Shown here one piece after another: positions 8,875 through 18,642 of a DNA stretch of 64,000 nt. The notes under the pieces were generated by a model. That model had not been told where the DNA came from and made no database searches. It saw only the letters and a list, made by a program, of their open reading frames with translations. Position numbers and translations under genes: made by a program. Every line of letters begins with the position of its first letter. The stretch's first letter is position 1. This DNA is from a virus. Location of the stretch: positions 25,067-89,066 of IMG/VR virus record IMGVR_UViG_3300050821_006637. One strand, 5' to 3'.

Positions 8875-9648
8875 ATGAAACAGATAGACGTAGGCACGTT
8901 TGAAACGACCCTCCACGGACTCCCCTTCCTCTGTAGTGACGATGCTGCTGTAGGCAGGGTAATCAAAAAGAATGAATATGAATTGAGTGAAATCTACACC
9001 ATCACTCAAGCTATCAAGCCTGGAGATGTTTTCGTTGATGCTGGAGCAAACGTCGGCATCTTTACAACCCTCGCTGCCAAACTCGTTGGCTCTACTGGCA
9101 GAGTGTTCTCTTTTGAACCAGACCCCTTCAATCAAAAGATTCTTCGTACCAACGTAGAAAAGAATGGTTTTGGGGATAGAGTGCATATTCATAACGCCGC
9201 TGCTGGTGCGAAACAAGGATGGAAGTTCCTCTATCAAAGCATCAACAATACTGGTGACCACAGAACCTGGAACGACGGGAAAGAGGAACGACCGACGGCT
9301 TCTGTAGAAGTACAATCCATTGATGATGTTTTGAAGGATTGGCAGAGGATTGATGTTCTCAAGGTTGATGTCCAAGGGGATGAGATGAATGTGCTTCGGG
9401 GAGCAGAGCAAGTGATTGACCGCTCCCTCGGTATGTTTTTATCCATAGAATATTGGCCTTACGGATTAACACAGAATGGAAGTTCCCCAGTTGAGTTTGC
9501 CGACTGGCTGTTCTCTCGCTTCGTCTGTTATGTGATGTATCCACAGCAAGCTGGGATGATGCAATCTTGCACGAAGGAAGCCTTGTTGAATGTTTTTGGA
9601 CATAACGATGACCAAGTATTGAATCTTTGGTGTGTTAGAAGGCGATAA
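8875..9648 (+). CDS. FkbM-family SAM-dependent methyltransferase
   Basis: The 257-residue protein carries the FkbM core: VFVDAGANVGIFT (about 53-65, SAM-binding loop), VFSFEPDPFNQKILRTN (the acidic residue that binds the SAM ribose), and LKVDVQGDEMNVLRGAE near residue 160. Family members usually O-methylate sugars or small molecules. A GGAGACGAAG ribosome site precedes the ATG. With the glycosyltransferase, sugar dehydrogenase and three-domain methyltransferase nearby, it may cap or decorate a phage-made glycan. The acceptor is not identifiable. Confidence 0.85.
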   Translation: MKQIDVGTFETTLHGLPFLCSDDAAVGRVIKKNEYELSEIYTITQAIKPGDVFVDAGANVGIFTTLAAKLVGSTGRVFSFEPDPFNQKILRTNVEKNGFGDRVHIHNAAAGAKQGWKFLYQSINNTGDHRTWNDGKEERPTASVEVQSIDDVLKDWQRIDVLKVDVQGDEMNVLRGAEQVIDRSLGMFLSIEYWPYGLTQNGSSPVEFADWLFSRFVCYVMYPQQAGMMQSCTKEALLNVFGHNDDQVLNLWCVRRR

Positions 9649-9674
9649 TAAAGTAGGAAAGAGGAGACGCTAAG

Positions 9675-11402
9675 ATGTTGAATTTCGTTAAGCAAGATGG
9701 TTGGAAGGTACTTGAACTAGGTAATGGAGGAGCTTCTCTCCCCAATATTGATGTAAGAGTGGATAAGAACCCTGTGGAGGGAGTCACTCACTTCTCTGCT
9801 AACTTAGATGCGGACGAGTGGCTGGAAATCGGCAGTGATGCCTTTGACCTCGTTGTCTGCCAGTGCTTTACAGAAGTAGCCACTCATCCTCTCTCTTTCC
9901 TCAAGCAAGTCCTCCGTATCCTCAAGCCAGGAGGGAATATTCTCTTTGAGGCGGAATATAGGAATGAAGTGGAGGAGGGTTCTTCTGTCCTCACTCCTTC
10001 TAAAGCCTCCAAGTTATTCACCTCTGCTGGATTCAAAGATGTCCTCCTTATGCCTGTTAGTGAAACGAGGATGAGCATAGAGGCGGAGAAGGGTTTGGGG
10101 GGGAAGCCTGTCGCCCAAGTGCCCGTAAACCCCCTAGAAAATGCACCAAACGTGCGAGGAGACACTCAAACACCCCAAGGGGTGTCAACCACCACCTTGC
10201 CTGTTGAGGCTGTTTCACAGCCTCCTACGCAACCGAGTAAGCCAGCGAGTGAGATTTACAACAGAAAGTATTTTGAGAGCTACCAAGGAGGAGGCTTTCT
10301 ATGGGATTTTCCTTCCAATGAACTCATCGCACGGAAACTCGTATCCACTTACTCTCCACAAAGTGTCCTTGAACTCGGTTGCTCACGCGGATATGTAATC
10401 AAGCGTCTCCAGGATAGAGGAATCCGTGTCCAAGGAGTGGACGTTAGCAAGCACGCTTGGATGACGAGGGTCTGCGACCCGATTATTATCCATGACTTAT
10501 TGGAATCGCCGTGGCCTCTCGGAAAGCAGGAATTTGATTTATGCTTTACGCAGAATCTGTTAGAGCACATTCCGGAAGCAAAGTTAGAAGTATTCGTAGA
10601 AGAGCTAAAGCGGGTTTCCAAGAGAGGCGTCCACGCTATCGTCTTCCAAGGAACCCCAGCTCAATTGGATTCCACACGCTGCACACTCAAAACCAAGGAT
10701 TGGTGGAAACGAATATTACCAGAGACGCATGAGGTAGTTGACCCGACGGAATTGACTGGTGATGGGACTCTGCCAGAGGACTATGTGAAGGGAGACGGGA
10801 AGATAAAGTTGAATCTCGGATGTGCCTTCACTATGTATCATAACGGGTGGCAGAGTCTGGACGTGATAGATGCCATTGGATTTTCGCAGGCTTTTGGATA
10901 CAACTTCAAGCGGCACGATATCAATCAAGGTCTCCCGTACTCCACTGGGGTAGTTGACTGCATCCAACTTCATCACGTGTTGGAGCACTTTTCTTACGCA
11001 GATGGTTTGAAGTTGTTAAGGGAGTGCAGAAGGGTGATACGGACAGACGGAGCGATGAGGATAGTAGTGCCTTCGACAAAGAAATTGTGTGAACTTTACG
11101 CCAGTGTATCTACCCATTTGCGAAAACTGGAAGAGTTTGATGAAGTAAATGAAGGTTGTTCTAAATCAGTTACAGACTCACAGCGTCTTTGGTCTGTATT
11201 AGGAGAAGGGCATCGTGCGTTTTATGATTTGGAAACAGCAGAGTATTTACTCAAGGAAAGTGGCTGGACTCCTTACTTATCTGCTTTCCGGTCCTCTTCG
11301 TCATCTGGGCACATTGCTCTCCAACAGATACAGAGAGAATGTGTGGAGTATGATTACGGCGGATTGAGCCTCTTCGTCAATGCTCTTCCTTCTGTGGGTT
11401 GA
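9675..11402 (+). CDS. Three-domain methyltransferase-like protein, 575 aa
   Basis: Three class I methyltransferase-like domains lie in series. Domain 1 (about 1-125) has VLELGNGGASLP and FDLVVCQ...LRILKPGGNILFE. Domain 2 (about 222-335) has VLELGCSRGYVIKRL and FDLCFTQNLLEHIP. Domain 3 (about 375-490) has INLGC-like KLNLGCAFTMYHNGW and VDCIQLHHVLEHF...CRRVIRTDGAM. A Pro/Thr/Gln linker joins domains 1 and 2. Only domain 2 keeps a full GxxxG-type SAM loop; domains 1 and 3 look divergent and could be structural. Type-11 methyltransferases of this kind often act in glycan or lipid pathways. The start follows GAGGAGACGCTAAG. Confidence 0.8.
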   Translation: MLNFVKQDGWKVLELGNGGASLPNIDVRVDKNPVEGVTHFSANLDADEWLEIGSDAFDLVVCQCFTEVATHPLSFLKQVLRILKPGGNILFEAEYRNEVEEGSSVLTPSKASKLFTSAGFKDVLLMPVSETRMSIEAEKGLGGKPVAQVPVNPLENAPNVRGDTQTPQGVSTTTLPVEAVSQPPTQPSKPASEIYNRKYFESYQGGGFLWDFPSNELIARKLVSTYSPQSVLELGCSRGYVIKRLQDRGIRVQGVDVSKHAWMTRVCDPIIIHDLLESPWPLGKQEFDLCFTQNLLEHIPEAKLEVFVEELKRVSKRGVHAIVFQGTPAQLDSTRCTLKTKDWWKRILPETHEVVDPTELTGDGTLPEDYVKGDGKIKLNLGCAFTMYHNGWQSLDVIDAIGFSQAFGYNFKRHDINQGLPYSTGVVDCIQLHHVLEHFSYADGLKLLRECRRVIRTDGAMRIVVPSTKKLCELYASVSTHLRKLEEFDEVNEGCSKSVTDSQRLWSVLGEGHRAFYDLETAEYLLKESGWTPYLSAFRSSSSSGHIALQQIQRECVEYDYGGLSLFVNALPSVG

Positions 11403-11426
11403 GAGTTAACTAGAAAAGGAGATGAA

Positions 11427-11861
11427 ATGATTCATTCTATTCAAGTTGGATGTGATGAGGATGGAGACAGAGGAGTGGTTCTTTACGAAGGTCCAGAATT
11501 CGTTAATCTGTCTAAGTTGAGTGATGATTTCTACAAAAGATTCGTCGTGCCTGAATCTGACTATCCTGAATGTGATGCTCCACTCCTCCCTCAAGAACCT
11601 CGGAATGACAATTCTGTTTCTTGTTGTTCTGGTTTCTTTACTGGATTCGAATTTAAGAATTACGATCACCAGTCAAAGGAATACAAGGCATACGAAAAGG
11701 AATGTAATAGAATAAGGAATGCCTGGGTTAAGGAACGAGAAGACAGAATAAAAGAGGCGAAGAAGACCTATCCTGGAAAGGAACTTTTTGATATGTTCCT
11801 TTCCTACTTGGAAATTGAGCACGGATTCAAAAAAGTTCCGTGTAGGGAGTGGAACCTCTAA
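11427..11861 (+). CDS. Hypothetical protein, 144 aa
   Basis: The ATG follows AAAAGGAGATGAA, a strong ribosome site. The product is acidic, with a Cys-Cys pair in SCCSGFF and a long charged helix (YEKECNRIRNAWVKEREDRIKEA) near the C-terminus. No family was recognised. It is the last gene before a terminator-like hairpin. Confidence 0.6.
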   Translation: MIHSIQVGCDEDGDRGVVLYEGPEFVNLSKLSDDFYKRFVVPESDYPECDAPLLPQEPRNDNSVSCCSGFFTGFEFKNYDHQSKEYKAYEKECNRIRNAWVKEREDRIKEAKKTYPGKELFDMFLSYLEIEHGFKKVPCREWNL

Positions 11862-11881
11862 ATCCATCACAGATTGACCCC

Positions 11882-11921
11882 TACCCCACTCTATCCATAA
11901 ACTAGAGTGGGGTATTTTATT
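11882..11921 (+). terminator. Intrinsic terminator-like hairpin
   Basis: A 12-bp perfect stem (TACCCCACTCTA at 11882-11893 with TAGAGTGGGGTA at 11903-11914) and a 9-base loop precede TTTTATTT. This is a textbook intrinsic terminator. It ends only about 16 bases before the next start codon, so the downstream gene would depend on read-through. Confidence 0.85.
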
Positions 11922-11937
11922 TACTGGGGTCTCTTTC

Positions 11938-14900
11938 ATGTCTCCCAAACCTCTTCCTCGCTTACCTAGTGTCCGTCCCTCTCCATATCGAACCAAATCC
12001 CTCTCTAAAGCCTGGGGACATTCCAGCGAATATTCCCCCGACCTCTATTCTGCGATGGATTTTGATGGTGATGTGAAACGAGGCTTGATACCAGTAAAGA
12101 ACATCGCCCAACCGAATGACTTCTGGTGTCATCCCTGCTGTGTGGCGATGATTTGTCACTACTGGGGAGTAGGACCGAAAAACGTCGCCTCTATCGCCAA
12201 AGCCCTCGGCACGACAAGGAAGTATTCCACAGACCCCAGAAAAGAAGTTCAATTCTACAAATCTCTCGGATTACAAGTAGAAGATAAGCATGAGATGACT
12301 TTGGAGCATCTCATGCACTATTGGAAGATTGGATGGCCTTGTCAAATACTTTTACAAGAATATGGAGACCCGACAGAGGAGGAGAAACATCCCGACGCCA
12401 AGAAACACGGAGCTACGAGTAAGGATGACGAGGCTGCCTATGACTACGGACACTCTGTCGTCTATGTGGGAGGACCAGCTCTTGGTCTCATCTTTTGCCA
12501 AGATCCCAGCCTCGAAAATATTATGAGTAACGAAGGGGGTGACGAGGCGAAGGGGTTGATGCCCATTCCTGTTTTGAAGTTCCTCAAGGTATGGCACGAC
12601 AGAGACCAGTGGGGTCATCAATATGTGCGATATGGAATCGCCGTCGGTCCTCCTCGTTGTGTTTCAACTAAAGGACTCAAGTCTCAAGTCGTTGCCGTCC
12701 CTGGTCGCTCTAACCAGCAGATAGCCAAGACACCATTGAGCGGAGGAAATCTTTTTGGGCAGACTCCTGAGACGGAGGAAATGCGTCCTGTCTGGTACGG
12801 AACTGGAGAGGGGAGGAATCCAAAGAACCCAGAATTGACGGAAGACCACCCAAAGCACAGATTGAAGAGTTTAGAGAAGAGTGATGGACATAAGCCTACT
12901 CTTGCTGTTGACTTAGATGGAACCCTCGCCGAGTATGATGGATGGAAGGGAGAGGAGCACTTTGGAAAACCTCGTCAAGGTGCCAAAGATGCGATGCAAG
13001 CCTTCAAGCAAAGAGGCTACGAAATCATCATCTTTACGACACGAGGCAACACAGAATTAGTCCGTCAATGGTTGAATGAGAATGGAATAGTCTTTGATTA
13101 CATAAATGAGAATCCCCACCAGCCAGAAGGTTCCAACGACGGAAAGCCGATTGCCGACCTTTATATAGATGACAGAGCAGTGGATGCCAGAGGCGAGTGG
13201 AGTAAGATAGTCTCCGAAGTTGAAAGAAGGCTACGAAGTAAGCCAGAGGAAAAGAAATCAAAGTTCTCCTCCACGCAGTTCAACCTCGCAGAAGCAGGCT
13301 ATCCCCGCTCCCAAGGTTCTCCCCTTGAAAAGATAAAAGAACTCCAAGATAGAATCTCGGATGACGATTTGGCGGATGATGGTAAAGAGAAGGAGCACCA
13401 CGTCACCTGTCTCTATGGTATTCATTCTGAGAACCCAGAAGAAGTGAAGAAGGTGGTAGAGCACTGGGTGAGGCATCATTCAAGGACTATCTATGCCAAG
13501 TTAGGTGAAGTCTCCATCTTTGCAGGTGGTGAGGATAAAGATTACGATGTGATTAAGATTGACGTGGAGAGTGAGGATTTGCACTCTTTGAATAAGATAC
13601 TCAAAGAAAGTTTAGAGCACACGGACACCCATCCTACTTATCATCCACACTTGACGCTTGCCTATGTGAAGAAGGGGATGGGAGAGCAGTACGCTCAAGG
13701 TTTGAATGGGATGTGGAGTCCTGGGCACGAACTCCTCTTCCACAAACTCCATTTCTCAGATAAGGATAGAAAGCACACGATAATTGACCTTTGGGACTTG
13801 GCGAAGAATGAAGTCCCTTCCAAGTGTCTCCTCTGCGGCAGTCATAAAATCAAGGCTTTCCAAGATGGTGAGCCAGGATGGAGATGCACAGAAGCTCCTT
13901 GTGAGTGGTCGTTGACTCAAGCGGGAGCACCGAATGACCATATGGAGGCTCCTGGCGGGATGACTGTCATCCAAAACCAGGAACCTTGGGAACGGAGCGG
14001 AGGAGAGAATCAACACTGGGAGAGGGACGGACAACTCTTTTACTTCGGTCCCTCATTCCAAAATCCTTCGTATCCAAACTATCCTAGAAAGAAGGATTTG
14101 GATGAAGCCGAGGGTACACAGCAGCCGAAAACAGAGGAACCGAAGCAAGTAGAACAGCCAGAACAGGCAAGACAACCAGAGCAACAACCATCTGTTCCAG
14201 TTGAAAGGTCAAATCAATCTATAGAACCACTACAACAGGATAAAGTAGAATCTGCCCCAGTGCAACAGGATGACTCGGAAGAAATTCATCATACCATTGG
14301 AAAATGGATAGATGACAGATATGCGGATAAATTTGCTGAATATGCGTCGGCTGTTCCACAGGTTCGTAACTGGTTGAAATGGGTTGGACAGCAACCAGCT
14401 TCTGGAGAAAGCGGTATTAATGAGGCTGTTTGGGTAGAGGATGCAGATGTAGTTTCCAATATGGTGATGGCATCCCAACAGAATCCAGCCATCCTTAATG
14501 AAATCCGTCCTGGCTTTGGGCATATGAAGATAAGAGAGGAAAAACAGAAACAGCAGCAGGCAACCCTTCCACTTCTCGTCCCAATAAAAGACCCTAAGAA
14601 CTTCGGACAGATTTTGAATAGAGGACAAACGGCTGGAGGATTGGCGATTCCTCTAAACATTAGTATGGAGAAGCGTTCCTATCCTCCAGAGATTGGGCAG
14701 TTCGTTGTTTTTAGAAACCCAGAAGGAGAAACCATTCAACTTGGCAGGATAAAAGATGTCCAGCCAAGAGAGAACAAGTGGGATATTAAGATAGAGCCGC
14801 AGTATAGACAAGAGTTTGAAAAGGATGAACTGGAGGCTTATGAAAATGGGCTCAATGCAGGGTACTCCCCAACTGACGAACTACCATTCCCAAAGGAACC

Positions 14901-17900
14901 TAAACTTGCTCAACTCTTTTATGCAGGGGTGTATGACCGACGGAACTATCGTATTCCGGGTTCTGCCCTCGGTACACCTGCTTGGGGAGGTGACGTAAGA
15001 GAGTTTTGGGATGGATGGTATGCTTTGGAATCACATCGTTCCATTTTTTCCTATCTAAAACATTATAGACCAGATATCCTAGATGAAAGTGACCCTAGTT
15101 CTGCTAATACATTGGCAACCCAATTAAATCCAATAGTAGAAGAATCATGGTTTCAGGAATTAAGAAAGAATCCTTATGCTGGGAAATTAGATTACGAACG
15201 GATAGTAGAAGGAGTCATCAACACTAGATTCCCAAAAGCCTCTAAATCCCTCCATATCAAATCTCAACAGACTTGTCCCGACGGCACTCCTCGCGACAGA
15301 AACACGAATAGTTGTGACGGACATAATGTTCCTATCGTCACAGAAATGGGAATAGAGCAGGGAGACCATCACATTGGTGGGGAGATCCCCTCAAGTGGCA
15401 AAGGTTATATTCAGCCAGGATTAGATGCCTCTGCGGGCATTCCCAATGATTATCCACAAGAATGGGTCTTCTACCTCCAAGCCTATAACCGATGGCGAGT
15501 GAAGCCTGATATATTAGGTGAGAGAAGATTGCGGATGGGGTATGAGAGGAGAAAGTCTCCGCAGGATATGGCATTACAGAATGATGAGGAGTGGAGATTA
15601 AAGGAGCAGAATAATACCTTTGAAAGCCAGATGGAATTAGTTAAGAACCCGATGGGGAATGCTTTAGAGCAGGTGATGGAAAAGAGAATCACTTGTCCCA
15701 ATGGCACTCCTCGTCCTTATGGCAGTGACACCTGTTCTGGCAGACAAGCAGATTCATGGGATGGAGTAGTAGATAAGAATAACAAGCCTGGATGGGCAGA
15801 ATATCCAGACTATGCTCCTGTCTCTGGTGTTGATACACGGAAGCCAAAGGACAGAGAAGAACCTGTCGTTGGACGAAGAAGATTCTTTAATAAAAAGGAT
15901 ATGGAGGAAGGACAATCTGCACAGCCAGCAGAACCGAAGGTAGAAGAACCCAGCACTCCTCATGGATGGGGAACTGCGGGGGATGAGCCTGTTGCTCCTA
16001 TTCCACACGAGATACCGGAAGATGAGAATCCTCCTTCTCCAGCACAAGGGATGAGGAGGATGTATAGAGGAACTAGAGGGGGTGAACTGCCACACGAACA
16101 CGCCTACTTCTCAGACGAAAGAGGGCTTCCAGGCGTCGCTCGTGCCTTCGCTAAAGTTCCTGGCAGACGATTAGTCTATGTGGATGTGCCAGAAGAGATA
16201 GCACAGCAAGGATTACAGACAGGAGCAGTGACAGAGGGAGAATATAAATTACCAGAGGAGTACAGACGCCAAGTTCGGTATATGAAGTTCTTTAGTACGA
16301 AACGTGCGCCATATCCGAATCAACATCTCTGCCCCGATGGAACTCCTATGCCTCCAGGCACTGGGACGTGTGCTGGAAGAGAAGGTTGGGTTCCGTGGAC
16401 AGAAGAGCAGAGGCAGCAGTTCACTTTGCAGGAGCCACCGAAAGGACCGAAGCCTTATCAACAAGCACCGATGAGGGGGAAGTACCCAAACAATCCTTCT
16501 GTTCGTCTGTCTCCCTACTCTACGAAACATTTGGATGAGCAGGGTGGAGAAGTTCCACCCAGAGGACAGATGAAGGAAGCGGAGAAGTATGACTTCGTCA
16601 CCCTGCCTAAAGATGTTTCTGGGACGAACTGCGGAAATTGTCTATTCGTCAAGGAGAAAGGGGAGGGACACATCTGTGGTCATCCCAAGCTCTATGGCTT
16701 GCCAGTGAATGAGAACAACTGCTGTGCGTTATGGGATGCGAAGAGTACGATGCGAGCGTGGGAAAAGAAACTCTGTCCCAACGGCACTCCTCTTCCTCGT
16801 GGCATTGGCACTTGTGCAGGACGTGGATTGCCAATGCACTTTCACGATAACGAAAATTATAATTCCGTTGCAGCAGGACCAGACCACGTAGAAAGTCCCG
16901 AAGTGCTTGAGGGACAGGATTGGAAGTCTTTAGAGAAAGCGATGTCCTGGCTCGCCTCCGGGAGCGGAGGTGATTTAGTAGATGAACCAGAATGGAAAGG
17001 TCCTCGTCCCAAGAAAGTCAAGTCCTCTCCTTATTCAAAGATGCTTTACAGAACCAAGGCAGAACCTCCGTATACGGGTGTATTCAAAGATTCATTGGGA
17101 CGGAATACCTGTTATCAAAACGGAGTCAAAGTTTCCTGCGTCCAAATGGGCATAGAGGAAGACCCAGAGCCAGAACAAAGTAATTCCCTCTTGGCAGGCA
17201 CTCAACACGCGGGAGGGGCAGCGAGTAATGAATCCCCGACGATGTATGGAGGGGCCGGAGGTTCCGTCACTCAAGTAAGATACGCTTTGATATTTGATAG
17301 TAAGGGTAGGCTGTTGGTGAATGAGGAGGATATGGAGTTGGGAGGATTCGTTTGGCAGATTCCAGGCACCACGGAACAGGAGGTAGAGAAGGGGATAAAA
17401 GAGCAGACGGATTTGAAAGTGAACTTATTTGGAAAGTTGGGAGATGCTGGTAGTGGACAAGGGTATTATCTATTTGAAGTGAAGGAACAGAAGAGACAGG
17501 GACGAAAGGCACTTGAGCCAATAGAGCCTGCGGAACCAGAGGAGCCCAAAGAGACGGAGACAGAATCGCCGAAAGAACAAAAGACAGAGGAGCCATCTTC
17601 TTTCTCTCCACCTGTGCAGAATGAACCAGTAGAAAGGGACTGGGGTGATGATTTTCCAGAAGAGGGGTCATATGGTCTAAGGATGCCCGAGCCTAAACCT
17701 TCTCAACTAGAAGTTCAACAAGAGATAGATGCAGAGCCATCTTGGGGCGAATCCCCACGGACGGAGGAATTACAGTTAATCTATCAACACGCTGAGCAGT
17801 ATAAAACACAAAGAGCACAAACAAGTAATTATGATATTGAATTACCAAGTGACGAGGAAATAGCTACAGGACAGTACGAGTCATTTGGAACTGGAAGTCT

Positions 17901-18642
17901 CCATCAACTAGAAATCGGTAAGCTAATCATTAATGGGGCGTCTTATTTTACGAAAGGATTGCCAAAAGACAAGACTGTTAATGAGATAATGGCTAATAGA
18001 TTAGGTCACATTGCTGGGGTTCCTGTCCCGTCTGTCCGGCAAGTTAATTTGATGCATCTGCCTCGAGAATCTGAAGCACCCGATATAGCTATTCTAACGC
18101 CGTGGCTAGAGGGACAGACAGTAGAAGAGATAATGACTGGGGTTTCTACTCTAACAGAAGAAATGGGCAGTGATAGAAGTTATGGAATGGATTTCCTAGA
18201 ACAAATCGTCCAACCAGGAGATGTAGACTTACAGATACTCTTTTCCTTTTTAGCAGGATTACAAGATAGGCATTTGGGAAATTATATGGTTTCTGGAGGT
18301 AGATTAATCTCCATTGACCATGAATGGATGAGACGGGATGACACTCAAGAAAAGTTCCATAGCATTGGAGAAGATGACTTGTTATTCCTTTTATCCCAAC
18401 AGATGTATGGTTCACCTCCTTATAGGGTAGATGACATTCCTTTGAGTCAAGATATTGCTAAGATACTAGCTTCTAAAAAGGAGGAATATATTGCAGCGTG
18501 GAAAGAGGTAGACCCAACAGAATTAGGATTAGATTCTTTCTTAAAACGACTAGAGGTACTTGAGAGATTTAGCGAATCTGAGGATAATACCTATAAGACC
18601 CTATCCTCAATCTCTAGACAGATATTCGGAATACCAAAATGA
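11938..18642 (+). CDS. Giant polyvalent protein, 2,234 aa, with several enzyme domains
   Basis: The domains visible in order are as follows. C39-like cysteine peptidase (about 50-200; C64, H172). HAD-type phosphatase with DLDGT (D325, D327). 2H phosphoesterase with HVT (H488) and HLT (H571). A zinc ribbon (about 629-655). A Pro/Gln/Glu linker, then an ADP-ribosyltransferase-like module (R1377, S1392, E1433-x-E1435). A Cys-rich segment (about 1562-1600), a degenerate Nudix-like fold (about 1779-1830), and a C-terminal PI3/4-kinase- or HipA-like end (DRHLGN at 2110-2115, D2127). Four CPxGTP...C motifs punctuate the middle. Such 'polyvalent' proteins are thought to enter the cell with phage DNA and disarm defences. 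Its place before the protease fits a virion component. Individual activities are inferred from motifs only. Confidence 0.8.
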   Translation: MSPKPLPRLPSVRPSPYRTKSLSKAWGHSSEYSPDLYSAMDFDGDVKRGLIPVKNIAQPNDFWCHPCCVAMICHYWGVGPKNVASIAKALGTTRKYSTDPRKEVQFYKSLGLQVEDKHEMTLEHLMHYWKIGWPCQILLQEYGDPTEEEKHPDAKKHGATSKDDEAAYDYGHSVVYVGGPALGLIFCQDPSLENIMSNEGGDEAKGLMPIPVLKFLKVWHDRDQWGHQYVRYGIAVGPPRCVSTKGLKSQVVAVPGRSNQQIAKTPLSGGNLFGQTPETEEMRPVWYGTGEGRNPKNPELTEDHPKHRLKSLEKSDGHKPTLAVDLDGTLAEYDGWKGEEHFGKPRQGAKDAMQAFKQRGYEIIIFTTRGNTELVRQWLNENGIVFDYINENPHQPEGSNDGKPIADLYIDDRAVDARGEWSKIVSEVERRLRSKPEEKKSKFSSTQFNLAEAGYPRSQGSPLEKIKELQDRISDDDLADDGKEKEHHVTCLYGIHSENPEEVKKVVEHWVRHHSRTIYAKLGEVSIFAGGEDKDYDVIKIDVESEDLHSLNKILKESLEHTDTHPTYHPHLTLAYVKKGMGEQYAQGLNGMWSPGHELLFHKLHFSDKDRKHTIIDLWDLAKNEVPSKCLLCGSHKIKAFQDGEPGWRCTEAPCEWSLTQAGAPNDHMEAPGGMTVIQNQEPWERSGGENQHWERDGQLFYFGPSFQNPSYPNYPRKKDLDEAEGTQQPKTEEPKQVEQPEQARQPEQQPSVPVERSNQSIEPLQQDKVESAPVQQDDSEEIHHTIGKWIDDRYADKFAEYASAVPQVRNWLKWVGQQPASGESGINEAVWVEDADVVSNMVMASQQNPAILNEIRPGFGHMKIREEKQKQQQATLPLLVPIKDPKNFGQILNRGQTAGGLAIPLNISMEKRSYPPEIGQFVVFRNPEGETIQLGRIKDVQPRENKWDIKIEPQYRQEFEKDELEAYENGLNAGYSPTDELPFPKEPKLAQLFYAGVYDRRNYRIPGSALGTPAWGGDVREFWDGWYALESHRSIFSYLKHYRPDILDESDPSSANTLATQLNPIVEESWFQELRKNPYAGKLDYERIVEGVINTRFPKASKSLHIKSQQTCPDGTPRDRNTNSCDGHNVPIVTEMGIEQGDHHIGGEIPSSGKGYIQPGLDASAGIPNDYPQEWVFYLQAYNRWRVKPDILGERRLRMGYERRKSPQDMALQNDEEWRLKEQNNTFESQMELVKNPMGNALEQVMEKRITCPNGTPRPYGSDTCSGRQADSWDGVVDKNNKPGWAEYPDYAPVSGVDTRKPKDREEPVVGRRRFFNKKDMEEGQSAQPAEPKVEEPSTPHGWGTAGDEPVAPIPHEIPEDENPPSPAQGMRRMYRGTRGGELPHEHAYFSDERGLPGVARAFAKVPGRRLVYVDVPEEIAQQGLQTGAVTEGEYKLPEEYRRQVRYMKFFSTKRAPYPNQHLCPDGTPMPPGTGTCAGREGWVPWTEEQRQQFTLQEPPKGPKPYQQAPMRGKYPNNPSVRLSPYSTKHLDEQGGEVPPRGQMKEAEKYDFVTLPKDVSGTNCGNCLFVKEKGEGHICGHPKLYGLPVNENNCCALWDAKSTMRAWEKKLCPNGTPLPRGIGTCAGRGLPMHFHDNENYNSVAAGPDHVESPEVLEGQDWKSLEKAMSWLASGSGGDLVDEPEWKGPRPKKVKSSPYSKMLYRTKAEPPYTGVFKDSLGRNTCYQNGVKVSCVQMGIEEDPEPEQSNSLLAGTQHAGGAASNESPTMYGGAGGSVTQVRYALIFDSKGRLLVNEEDMELGGFVWQIPGTTEQEVEKGIKEQTDLKVNLFGKLGDAGSGQGYYLFEVKEQKRQGRKALEPIEPAEPEEPKETETESPKEQKTEEPSSFSPPVQNEPVERDWGDDFPEEGSYGLRMPEPKPSQLEVQQEIDAEPSWGESPRTEELQLIYQHAEQYKTQRAQTSNYDIELPSDEEIATGQYESFGTGSLHQLEIGKLIINGASYFTKGLPKDKTVNEIMANRLGHIAGVPVPSVRQVNLMHLPRESEAPDIAILTPWLEGQTVEEIMTGVSTLTEEMGSDRSYGMDFLEQIVQPGDVDLQILFSFLAGLQDRHLGNYMVSGGRLISIDHEWMRRDDTQEKFHSIGEDDLLFLLSQQMYGSPPYRVDDIPLSQDIAKILASKKEEYIAAWKEVDPTELGLDSFLKRLEVLERFSESEDNTYKTLSSISRQIFGIPK

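Noticed and set aside
8428-9411. A 327-codon open frame on the - strand
   Set aside because: It lies antisense to the YodC-like and FkbM genes, both with strong motifs and ribosome sites. Its translation is low-complexity Phe/Ser/Leu without domain features.
17272-17430. Active Nudix hydrolase in the first giant protein
   Set aside because: The fold pattern is visible but the catalytic REx2EE box is missing (EKGIKEQTDL), so activity is unlikely and only a degenerate domain is noted.
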